Below, one piece after another: positions 1 through 6,669 of a stretch of 6,868 nt of DNA; the stretch's first letter is position 1, and each line of letters starts with the position of its first letter. This DNA comes from Myxococcales bacterium. GTDB lineage: Bacteria > Myxococcota > Bradymonadia > UBA7976 > UBA1532. The notes beneath the pieces were generated by a model, which was not told where the DNA came from, searched no databases, and saw nothing but the letters and a program-made list of their open reading frames with translations. Position numbers and translations under genes: made by a program. Where the stretch lies: positions 1 through 6,868 of the forward strand of contig JAGQJJ010000213.1 of NCBI GenBank assembly GCA_020430675.1, in the 5' to 3' direction.

Positions 1-1
1 G

Positions 2-217
2 GCAGCAGCGCTCCATCTGGAGCAGAACGACCAGGAGGGCGCGTGGCGACTGGTGCGCGCGCTGCGGCAGAAGTTCGAGCAGGCGGATGTGCCGGGCCTC
101 GAAGCCGAGTTGGAGACGCTGGCGAACCTCGACGTGACGCTGACCCGGCTGAGCGGGCATCAGGGCGAGGCGCGGCCGGTGGCGAGCCGCGATCCGGTCA
201 CCGGCTTGCCGCGTTGA
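2..217 (+). CDS. C-terminal fragment of an unidentified helical protein (5' end outside window)
   Basis: The frame starting at base 2 is open from the window edge to a TGA at 215-217 and gives 71 residues beginning AAALHLEQNDQEGAWRLV and ending DPVTGLPR. The first 50 or so residues are rich in Ala, Leu, Glu, Gln and Arg with heptad-like spacing, so they look like two or three amphipathic helices. The last 20 look like a disordered tail. I chose this frame over the overlapping frame-1 reading (43-267) because that one gives Arg/Gly/Ala-rich low-complexity protein and runs into the next gene. The family is not recognisable from the tail. Helical C-termini of this kind occur after von Willebrand A domains and in TPR-like proteins, but nothing here decides it. 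The gene ends 6 nt before the convergent gene's stop codon. Confidence 0.7.
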   Translation, partial: AAALHLEQNDQEGAWRLVRALRQKFEQADVPGLEAELETLANLDVTLTRLSGHQGEARPVASRDPVTGLPR

Positions 218-236
218 TCGGGCTCACCGCGGCGGG
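205..236. terminator. Inverted repeat across two convergent stop codons; weak terminator candidate
   Basis: GCCGCG at 208-213 is the reverse complement of CGCGGC at 228-233, around a 14-nt loop that holds both stop codons. In the rightward transcript the stem can extend to 9 bp (205-213 with 228-236) using two G-U pairs. In the leftward transcript those two pairs become A-C mismatches and only the 6-bp core remains. No U-tract follows on either side, so it is not a classical intrinsic terminator. In DNA this GC-rich, such a repeat could be chance. Confidence 0.2.
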
Positions 237-2339
237 GGACAGAGCCCGCCGTTGCAAGTATCGATGATCTCTCCGGTTTCGAAGAACGTGGTCATCATCT
301 CGATATAGGCCGGCTCGCGCCGCGGGCGGCCGTGCGGGTCGCCCAGTTCATCTTCGACGGGCGGGTGGTTGCCCGGCGGCGGCCACGGGTTGCCGAAGTG
401 CCAGAGCACTGCGGCCGAGCCCCGGTGCGGGTAGGGCGTCTGCTCGATCAGCTCGGGCGTGCGCTCGTCATCGTAGTTCTCCATCAACCCGATGCCGATG
501 TCGCTGCGGGCGGCGATCTCGACCGTCAGCGGCGAGACCTGGTAGTCGCCGCGGGCCGGGCCGAGCAGCACCTGCTTGGCCGGCGTGCCGGGGTGCGGCT
601 CGGCGACGATGTGCCGGTACTGGCCCGACGAGTCGATGCTGTCCCAAAGCACACCCATCATGCCCAGCAGCACCTGCTGGTCGCGGCGGTCCTGGTAGAC
701 GCCGTCGAGGATGAGGAAGAACGGGTCGAAGTCGACCGAACGCTGCAACAGGATCGAGTAGTTCTGGCCGGGCACGCCGAGCATGCCACGCATCACGTCG
801 GGCGAGATGGCCATATGCGTCGCGCCGTAGATGCCGCCTTGCGAGTCGCCTTCATAGAACAGCCGGTCGCCGTCGATGACGATGCCGCGGTCGCGGATCT
901 CGGGCAGATCCGCGAGGCGATGCTTCATGGCGCGGGCGATGAGCGTCCACTCCAGCATGCCTTGGTGCAGCCGGTCGATGAGCCACGGGAAGCGGTTGAG
1001 GTCGTAGAGGATGCCGATGATGCCGTCGACGTCTTCGCTCGACATGCCGATCATGCTGGCGGCGAAGTAGATGTAGCCCTGGCGGTTGGCGGTCTGCAGG
1101 TGCTGGCGGGCGTCGGCCTGGCGCCATGAGGCGTTGAGACCGTGGCCATACTGGATGAGGCCGACCGGGTCGCCGTTGAGCGCCGAGTGGGGGACCAGCA
1201 CCACAAACTCGGCGTCGCGCCAGCCGTTCTGCTCGGGCAGCCCGTCTTCGCCCAGGTTGAACTCGTAGCCGCTGTAGCCGAGGAAGCTCTCGTCGCTCTG
1301 GTGCATGTAATGCGGCACGTGGGCGGTGCCGATGATGCGCACGGCGAGGTCGGGATCCTGCTCGGGCGTGAAGGTCTCGACCGAGTTCACGGTGAGCTCG
1401 GGGCCGAGCGGGCCGACGGTGGCCAGGGCCTCGTCGCGCATGTGCAGCAGGCGGCCGTGCATCGAGGCATGGCTGGCGGTGTGGAAGTCCCAGGCGAGGG
1501 TCAGGCTGGCACGGGCGAAGCCGGCGGTCTCGAGAAGGGCGAAGATGTCTTCAAAGGCCGCCTGTCGCGGCGCGAGCTTGGCGTCGTCGGCGGCGGTGCC
1601 GTCGCGCAGGGCGGCAAACGCGGCGCTGGGTGGAATCGCGGCGCCATCGGTGTCGACGAGGCCGCGAAAGGCGATGAGGTAGCGCGTGTTCTCGCGCAGC
1701 AACACCGCGGGGCGCACGATCAGCGTGCGGCGGGCGTCGTCGTGGTCGCGGGCGTCGGGCTCGGCGAAGCAGGGCAGGCGAACCAGGCCGTCGGGGTGCA
1801 CTTCGAAGAGGCCGATCGGGCTGTCTTCTGCGAGTGAGGGCGCAATATTGCCTTCGCTGGGCAGGCGCGAGGCGTCGAGGTGCGGGAAGACGGCGAGCAT
1901 GGGCGTGCCGACGCCGTAGCCGTCGGCGCGGCGCAGCAGGCGGCCGTCGATGGGCACGCCGGTGATCGAGACGGGCAGGGCGCCGGGGGGGAAGTCGACC
2001 ACATCGCCGCTGTCGCGGGTCGGGTCGGGCGTCAGGTAGAGGTTTGAGGGCCAGGGCAGCACGCATTGGGCCGGATCGAGCGGGTCGCAAGGGTCGGAGG
2101 GTGCCTCGCCGGCATCGGGCGCGGCGTCGGGCACCGCATCCGGCGCCGCCGTCGGGGGTCGCGTCGGGGTCGAGCGCGAGGTCGGAGCCCAGGTCGGGCG
2201 CGGCGTCGGCGGCCATATCGGGCGCGGCGTCGGGCGCGCGGGCGTCGATCGGCGTGTCGTCGGCGTCATCGTCGCAGCCGGCGGACGCGCCGAGCAGCAG
2301 CGCGAGGGCGATGGTCAGGGCAGGGGACACGGGCCGCAT
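224..2339 (-). CDS. Secreted alpha/beta-hydrolase-like lipoprotein, lipase-type, interrupted by an apparent 1-nt frameshift
   Basis: Translation from ATG at 2339, after AGGAGG (2352-2347, 7-nt spacing), gives a lipoprotein signal peptide with ASAGC and lipid-modified Cys22, then a tether of D/A/P repeats. About 40 residues on, the frame turns into Arg-rich nonsense while the next frame continues the D/A/P repeats and stays open to the TGA at 224. Removing one base near 2148-2158 gives a continuous 704-residue protein. In corrected numbering it has an N-terminal beta-rich region (QCVLPWPSNLYL, then a region like the N-terminal domain of bacterial virulence-factor lipases), YGHGLN (397-402, oxyanion-hole-like), the nucleophile elbow GDSQGG with Ser499, GDYQV with Asp598, and DPHGRPR with His669, followed by a Cys pair in CNGGLC. 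Ser499, Asp598 and His669 are my inferred triad. The substrate is unknown; a lipid or polymer ester is plausible. A caller would start at 2269, giving 681 residues with an Arg/Pro/Thr-rich false N-terminus and no signal peptide. Confidence 0.85.
2115..2233 (-). repeat. Asp/Ala/Pro tether repeats, three copies of a 16-nt unit
   Basis: The plus-strand unit TCGGGCGCGGCGTCGG occurs at 2115-2130, 2194-2209 and 2218-2233. Read on the minus strand it encodes the core D-A-A-P-D of the lipoprotein tether. The last two copies are 24 nt apart, in phase. The first lies 79 nt from the second, one base out of phase, and it encodes D-A-A-P-D only in the frame of the hydrolase body. The tether probably holds the folded domain away from the membrane. 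Such repeats change length easily by slippage or recombination. Confidence 0.75.
2148..2158 (-). other. Apparent frameshift site in the hydrolase lipoprotein tether
   Basis: The frame must change between the out-of-phase repeats, within 2131-2193. Two single-base explanations fit. Removing one base from the GACGGC step (plus strand 2148-2150) restores the run TPDAAPDAVPDAAPDAG with perfect periodicity. Removing one G from the plus-strand G5 run at 2154-2158 gives TPTAAPDAVPD instead. Either joins signal peptide and enzyme into 704 residues. It may be an assembly or sequencing error in a GC-rich homopolymer region, a real inactivating mutation, or less likely a slippage-controlled switch. Confidence 0.75.
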
Positions 2340-2387
2340 GAGCTCTCCTCCTCGACAGACGGCGGCGGGCAGTGTAGCAACGTCGGC
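2340..2387. promoter_or_regulatory. Divergent intergenic control region with overlapping promoter-like elements
   Basis: Only 48 nt separate the two divergent start codons. The leftward gene has a strong Shine-Dalgarno (AGGAGG, minus strand 2352-2347). Its promoter candidate is an extended -10, TGCTACACT, on the minus strand (plus 2371-2379), with no good -35 box. For the rightward genes, TCGACA at 2352-2357 and TAGCAA at 2375-2380 are 17 nt apart and resemble a weak sigma-70 promoter. The start codon would then sit only 7 nt past the -10, implying a nearly leaderless mRNA. The rightward gene has no clear Shine-Dalgarno, which fits. Both candidates share the same AT-richer island, agtgtagcaa, so the two directions may exclude each other. 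Confidence 0.3.
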
Positions 2388-2546
2388 ATGTCGGATCGCC
2401 GCTTCCTGGTCACGCGCCTCGGAATGGCCGCCCTCGGCGTGGGCTGGCTGGTCTTCGAACTGCGGGTCGGCTCGCGCATCTGGGCCGGGCTGGCCGTGGC
2501 GCTGATCGGGCTTGTGCTCTACGATCTGGTGCGCGGCCGCAAATGA
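2388..2546 (+). CDS. Small 52-residue membrane protein with two predicted helices, coupled to the DUF2723 gene
   Basis: ATG at 2388 opens a 52-residue frame ending in TGA at 2544-2546. The protein starts [16 protein letters not shown] and ends YDLVRGRK. Residues about 10-24 ([14 protein letters not shown]) and 31-46 ([16 protein letters not shown]) are hydrophobic and read as two membrane helices joined by a short charged turn (ELRVGSR). Arg clusters at both ends favour a hairpin with both termini in the cytoplasm. Its stop overlaps the next start in ATGA, the signature of translational coupling, so it is probably made with the glycosyltransferase. No clear Shine-Dalgarno precedes it. I do not recognise a family. 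A role as a small subunit or stabiliser of the GT-C enzyme is inferred from the coupling alone. Its small size means gene callers may miss it. Confidence 0.75.
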
Positions 2547-4225
2547 GGGCGCATCGGGCCGAGTGGGCGCTCGGCCTGGGGTTTGCGCTGCTCTACGCGC
2601 TGACCGCGGCGACCTCGGTGCAGGCGGATGACAGCGGCGAGTTTGTCGCCGCGGCGGTGACCTGGGGCCGCCCGCATCCGCCGGGATTTGCCACCTTCAT
2701 GTGGATCGCCGGCGCCTTCGTGCGCCTGCTGCCGGGGCCGGCCGCTTCGAGTCTGGCGCTGCTCTCGGCGCTTGCGGGTGGCGCGGCGGTGGGTCTGCTG
2801 GCCGGGCTCGCCCGGCGGCTCGGGGCAACGGCAGGCGCGGCCGTGGTGGCGGCGGCGGCCTGGGGGTTGCTGCCGACGACGTGGCGGTTGCACACGACGC
2901 AAGAGGTCTTTGCGCTCGCCCACCTGACGCTGGTGCTCATCGGTCACGCGGCGGTCAGCGCGCGGACGGGTTCGCATCGTGGGGCGTGGCTCCTGGGCCT
3001 GGCCTGCGGCGCGGGCGGCGGCGTGCATCCGCTGGTGGTCTTCGCCGCGCCGCTGGTGCTCTTTGCGCTGTTTGCCGATGGCCTGCGGGCTGCCGTCGGC
3101 CGCGCGGTCCGAGCCGCAGGTGGGCTCTTGCTGGGTCTTTGCACGCAGCTTTATCTGCTCTGGGCCGCGGGGACGCCGCTTTGGGGCGAGTTTTCCGGGC
3201 CTTTGGACGCGGTGCGTCATTTCTTTCGCACCGACTACGGCACCTTTGATCTGGCCCTCGGGCCGAAGGGTGAGGCCCTGGGCACGCTGGGCTGGTATGG
3301 CGTGCATCTGGGCATCGATGGGCTCGGTGTGTTGGCGCTGGCGGCGGTGGGCGGCTTTGCCTGGGTCTGGCGTCGCGGCCAGCCGGGCGCGGCCCGCGCG
3401 GTCACACTGTGCGCGGCGCTGGGCGCAGGGCTCTTCTTGGTGGCTTTCCGCGTGCCCGACACCGATTTCTGGCACCACATCACCGCGCGCTTCTTCGGAC
3501 AGGCCGACCTGTGGCTCGCGCTGGTGGCGGCGCCGGGCCTCGCGTGGCTTGGCGCCCGGACGCGGCCGATGCTCGCGCGCAGCCTCGCCGGGGTCTGGCT
3601 GGCCGCGGTGGCCATTCAGGCCGCACCGCAGGGCATCACCGCGGGCCGCAACCAGGTGGCGGCCTATGCCGATGCGCTGCTTGAGCCCTTGCCGGCAGGC
3701 GCGCTGTTGATCGGGTTCACCGACCTCGACGCGAGCGCGGTCTGGGAGGCGCAGGTCGCGCGCGGCGTGCGGCCCGATGTGGTCTACGTGCACGCCCCGC
3801 TGCTGCCCGCGGACTGGTACGCCGCGCGGTTGCAGACGGCGATCGGCTATCGCCATCCACCCGGCAAGGCGGGGCTGGGTGCGCTGATCGCCTTCGGGCT
3901 GCTCAACGGCCGACCGGTGCATGCCGCGGGCGCCCTGCCGCCAGGCGTGGCTGGGGCGCCGGTGGGGCTGACGCTTGCCGTGCTGCCACCGCAGACGCGC
4001 CCGCCACCGCCCGCGCAGGTCGAGGCCGAGCTGCTGGCGGTCTACCTCAAGCATCTGCCGCCGCCGCTGCCGGATCATCTGGCGCCGACCGCCGTCGAGC
4101 GCGCGGTCGCCGCGCAATATCGGGCGCCGTGGGCCGCGCTGGCGCCGGTCTTCACCCGCGTGGGCGACCCCGATGCGGCTGCACGCTGCGCCGCGCGGGC
4201 CGCGCTGTTCGGCGCGGTGCGTTGA
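2543..4225 (+). CDS. DUF2723 family GT-C membrane glycosyltransferase (TMEM260-like)
   Basis: The 560-residue protein opens with a membrane helix (about 7-25) and then the family signature: Asp29-Asp30-Ser-Gly-Glu33 followed by His45-Pro-Pro-Gly48 in the first outer loop. In GT-C enzymes this first-loop acid is the usual catalytic or metal-binding site. A second family motif follows: Trp114, with Q-E-V-F-A-L at 120-125. About nine to eleven hydrophobic helices run to residue 361 or so. The C-terminal part is a soluble outer domain with the recognisable stretch [19 protein letters not shown] and [12 protein letters not shown]. Human TMEM260 of this family is a protein O-mannosyltransferase. 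Bacterial members are mostly uncharacterised and probably use lipid-linked sugars at the periplasmic face. The start at 2543 overlaps the previous stop (ATGA). The acceptor is unknown; the flanking lipoproteins are candidates by position only. Confidence 0.88.
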
Positions 4226-4257
4226 TCGGCGCTTGCGATCGATCGGCCAGTGTCTCT

Positions 4258-5772
4258 ATGGTCCGCCCCGTGAAAGCGCTCCCCTTCGCGATGGCCATCC
4301 TGCTGACCGCCGCCGCCTGCACCGACACCTCGGGCGGCGGCGACGGCGATCCCGCTGATCTGGGCGCCGACGCCGCCGATGGCCGGGTGCTGCCGGGCAC
4401 CGACGGTGCGCCGCCTGACGCGCTGCCGCCCGATGCGCACCCCGATCCCGACGACGGCATCCCGCTGCTCGACGCCGAAGTGCGGCGGCCCGATCAAGGT
4501 GGGCCCGACGAAGACGGAGGCACGCCGGCCCTGCCCGAGCTTTGCCTCGCGCCGCCGATGCGCCCCGAGCAGCCGCCGATCGATCTGGCCGCGCATTGCC
4601 GCGGGCGCGGTGAGCCGTTGGCCATCCGCGACCTGCGTGACGACCGCTGCCCCGACGCGCTCGACTTCCGCGACGGCAACAACGATGGCTTCAGCGACAT
4701 GCGCTACGACGTGGCCATCGCGGACGCGGTGGTCAGCGGGCGCTTCCCGCGTGGGTTCTCGGTGCAGGATCCCGACGGCGGCGCCTTCAGCGGCCTTTGG
4801 GTCTTCACCGACCGCGATCCGGTGCCCGAGGCGGTCGTGCCCGGCGCGCATGTCTCGCTGCGCGGCCGCATCTTCGAGTTCTACACCCTGGCCGAGATGA
4901 CGCTCGACGCCGATGGCCTGACGGTGCTCCGCCAGGGCGCGCCGCCGGCGCCGCTTTTGGTGAGCGACCCGGCGCGACTGGCCGATGGCGGCGACTTGAT
5001 CGAAGCCTTCGAGTCGTTGCTGGTCGAGGTGCAAAACGTGGTCGTCACCTTGACCGAACCCGATTGCCCCAATGATTTCGGCATGTTTGTGCTCGATGGT
5101 CGCCTGCGCGTCGAAGACGAGGTCGAGCTGGGTTACGAGCCGAGCCGCGGCGACTTCGTCTCGCGGGTGGTTGGTGTGGTGCACTTCAGCTTCGATCACA
5201 TGAAGATTCGGCCGCGCGACCTGGGCGACCTGCAATGGACCTATTGTGGCGGCGTGCCCGACAAATGCGAGGCCAGCGACTGCCCGGTCGAGCCGGGCGC
5301 GCCCGAAACGCGGGAGCTGATCGTCACCGAGATTCAGGATGACCCGCGCGGCTCCGATGCGATGCGCGAGTGGCTGGAGCTGTACAACCCGGGGCCGGAG
5401 GACTTCGATCTCGACGGCTGGTGGGTGCAGACCTGCGCGGGACGACGCGGTGATCTGAGCGGGCGGCTGCGCGCCGGCGATCGGCTGGTGATGGCCGGCA
5501 GCCTCGATGAGACCGAAGCGGGCGGCGTGCAGGCGGATCTGCTGCTCGGCGGCATGCAGCTCTCGAACGCTGAGGGCTCGGTGCTGGTGTTCAACGCCGG
5601 CGGCGACCTGGTCGATCAGGTGCGCTATCTGGCCGAGGCGCCCTGGCCGGCGCGCGGCGACGGGCAGTCGCTGGAGTTGATCGCGCCCGCGGCCGACAAC
5701 AGCAATGGCGCCACGTGGCGGGCCGGCCGTCGCGATTACGGCCCCGGCGGGCAAGGCACGCCCGGCCGCTGA
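4258..5772 (+). CDS. Lipoprotein with OB-fold-like region and C-terminal lamin-tail domain
   Basis: From ATG 4258 the protein has 504 residues. A signal peptide (KALPFAMAILLTAAAC) puts the lipid on Cys21. A GTG at 4270 would give a shorter signal peptide with the same Cys, and neither start has a good Shine-Dalgarno. The frame is open back to 4129, but that extension lies inside the upstream gene. Residues 22-90 are an Asp/Pro/Gly-rich tether. DGNNDGFSD (139-147) fits the DxNxDGxxD calcium loop. Residues about 152-325 resemble the OB-fold found at the front of extracellular nucleases (VSLRGRIFEFYTLAEM, then EAFESLLVEVQNVVVT). Residues 353 to about 475 form a lamin-tail domain (ELIVTEIQDDP, REWLELYNPG, LDGWWVQT). 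No nuclease catalytic region is present, so it probably binds rather than cuts: DNA, matrix or another surface protein. Confidence 0.85.
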   Translation: MVRPVKALPFAMAILLTAAACTDTSGGGDGDPADLGADAADGRVLPGTDGAPPDALPPDAHPDPDDGIPLLDAEVRRPDQGGPDEDGGTPALPELCLAPPMRPEQPPIDLAAHCRGRGEPLAIRDLRDDRCPDALDFRDGNNDGFSDMRYDVAIADAVVSGRFPRGFSVQDPDGGAFSGLWVFTDRDPVPEAVVPGAHVSLRGRIFEFYTLAEMTLDADGLTVLRQGAPPAPLLVSDPARLADGGDLIEAFESLLVEVQNVVVTLTEPDCPNDFGMFVLDGRLRVEDEVELGYEPSRGDFVSRVVGVVHFSFDHMKIRPRDLGDLQWTYCGGVPDKCEASDCPVEPGAPETRELIVTEIQDDPRGSDAMREWLELYNPGPEDFDLDGWWVQTCAGRRGDLSGRLRAGDRLVMAGSLDETEAGGVQADLLLGGMQLSNAEGSVLVFNAGGDLVDQVRYLAEAPWPARGDGQSLELIAPAADNSNGATWRAGRRDYGPGGQGTPGR

Positions 5773-5791
5773 CGCACGTTGCTTGCGTCGG
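5769..5791 (+). terminator. Small hairpin at the end of the lamin-tail gene; weak terminator or attenuator candidate
   Basis: GACGCA at 5771-5776 pairs with TGCGTC at 5784-5789 around a 7-nt loop. One G-U and one C-G pair (5769-5770 with 5790-5791) extend it to 8 bp. It overlaps the stop codon and is followed by a G/C-rich stretch without a U-tract, so strong intrinsic termination is unlikely. It may reduce read-through or protect the upstream mRNA end. The rest of the 49-nt gap to the next gene shows nothing I can name. Confidence 0.2.
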
Positions 5792-5821
5792 GCGGGCGGC
5801 TGCGCTCCAATCACGCCCGGC

Positions 5822-6655
5822 ATGCACGACGATTCCCCCCCGACCCCCGAGGCCGCGACCGCGTCAGCGCCGCATCTGCGCTGGTGGGGTCGCCATGTGG
5901 TGCCCGAAGAGAGCTGCATCCGTGTGGCGCTCGGGCCGCTGACGCTCAACGCCCATAATCTGCCCCAGGAGTGGCGGCTGGTCTGGCGCACCGATGGCGA
6001 CCCGACGGTCGACGCGCTGGGGGTGACGCTGCTCGACGCGCCGCCCGATGAAGCCGGCTGCGAGGTCTCGCGCTATGTGTCCACGCGGGAGGAGGGCGCG
6101 CTGGAACTGCTGCCGGCGTTGGCCGATCGCCCGATGGTCGCGCGCCCTGATACGCCCATCTCGCTGATCGGCGGCGACCGCGCCAGCGTGTATGTCAGCA
6201 CGCCGCTCTGGGTTGACATCCGCACGGCGGACACGCGGCGAAAGCTCTTGCAGATCCCGAGCTTGCGGCCTTCGGATACCTGGTTCGGGCCGAGCACGCG
6301 CGAGGGCGAGCTGTGCTACGCGATGCGCACGCGGGCCCGCCTGCTGCCCGACCTGCTCCAGCAGCACCCGGTGCGCGCCATCACCCGAGTCGACCTGCAC
6401 AATAAAGCGGCGGATCCGCTGCGCATCGAGCGGTTGAAGCTGCCGGTGCCCATGCTGCACCTGTACGTCGATCCGGATGGCCTGTGCTGGACCAATCCGG
6501 TCGCGGTCTCGCGTGCCCATAACGGTCTGCTCGCCGAGCTGCGCATCGTCTCGGAGCCGCCGCCGCAGGCCGCGGGCGCCGAGCCGCTGACCCGCCCCCG
6601 TGTGCCGAGTCGCGAGAACGTGTTCGTGCGGGCGCTGGGCGCGATGTTGAACTGA
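5822..6655 (+). CDS. DUF432-like soluble protein, companion of the MscS-type channel
   Basis: I start at ATG 5822 (MHDDSPPTPEA), giving 277 residues. The frame is open back to 5705, but that lies inside the previous gene and gives unconvincing Ala/Arg-rich sequence. No clear Shine-Dalgarno is seen. There is no signal peptide or membrane helix, so it should be cytosolic. After a disordered Pro/Ala start the domain begins near residue 17 (HLRWWGRHVV). Recognisable blocks are STPLW (126-130), DTWFGP (Trp154), GELCYA (162-167), AITRVDLHN and LKLPVPMLHLYVD. I recall this pattern from DUF432 proteins, which are often encoded beside mechanosensitive channel genes; the family call is from memory and needs a profile search. 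The function is unknown. The next gene starts 14 nt downstream and looks like an MscS channel, so a role in channel gating or assembly is a reasonable inference. Confidence 0.75.
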   Translation: MHDDSPPTPEAATASAPHLRWWGRHVVPEESCIRVALGPLTLNAHNLPQEWRLVWRTDGDPTVDALGVTLLDAPPDEAGCEVSRYVSTREEGALELLPALADRPMVARPDTPISLIGGDRASVYVSTPLWVDIRTADTRRKLLQIPSLRPSDTWFGPSTREGELCYAMRTRARLLPDLLQQHPVRAITRVDLHNKAADPLRIERLKLPVPMLHLYVDPDGLCWTNPVAVSRAHNGLLAELRIVSEPPPQAAGAEPLTRPRVPSRENVFVRALGAMLN

Positions 6656-6669
6656 CCGGTGAGGGCGTG

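Noticed and set aside
43..267. 74-residue plus-strand frame at the left edge
   Set aside because: Low-complexity Gly/Ala/Arg sequence that runs into the convergent gene. Frame 2 from the window edge gives a more natural protein tail.
332..1837. Two plus-strand open frames opposite the hydrolase gene
   Set aside because: Their Val/Ala/Asp/Arg-rich translations have no recognisable motif, while the minus strand carries GDSQGG and other enzyme motifs.
2519..4117. Long minus-strand open frame (532 residues) opposite the DUF2723 gene
   Set aside because: Arg/Gln/Gly-rich, no domain or membrane pattern. It is an antisense shadow of biased GC-rich codons; the plus strand has clear family motifs.
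211..4229. Shared 11-mer GCGTTGATCGG at the stop codons near 217 and 4225
   Set aside because: Only two copies, both with an Arg codon before TGA. Too short to call a repeat element or attachment site.
4236..4245. Perfect palindrome CGATCGATCG in the gap before the lamin-tail lipoprotein gene
   Set aside because: Short, built from overlapping GATC steps and expected by chance in such DNA. No second copy nearby supports an operator.
4075..5991. Minus-strand open frame of 638 residues across three plus-strand genes
   Set aside because: It crosses gene boundaries and has low-complexity Ala/Arg/Gln/His/Val composition. The plus strand has a signal peptide, lamin-tail and DUF432-like motifs.
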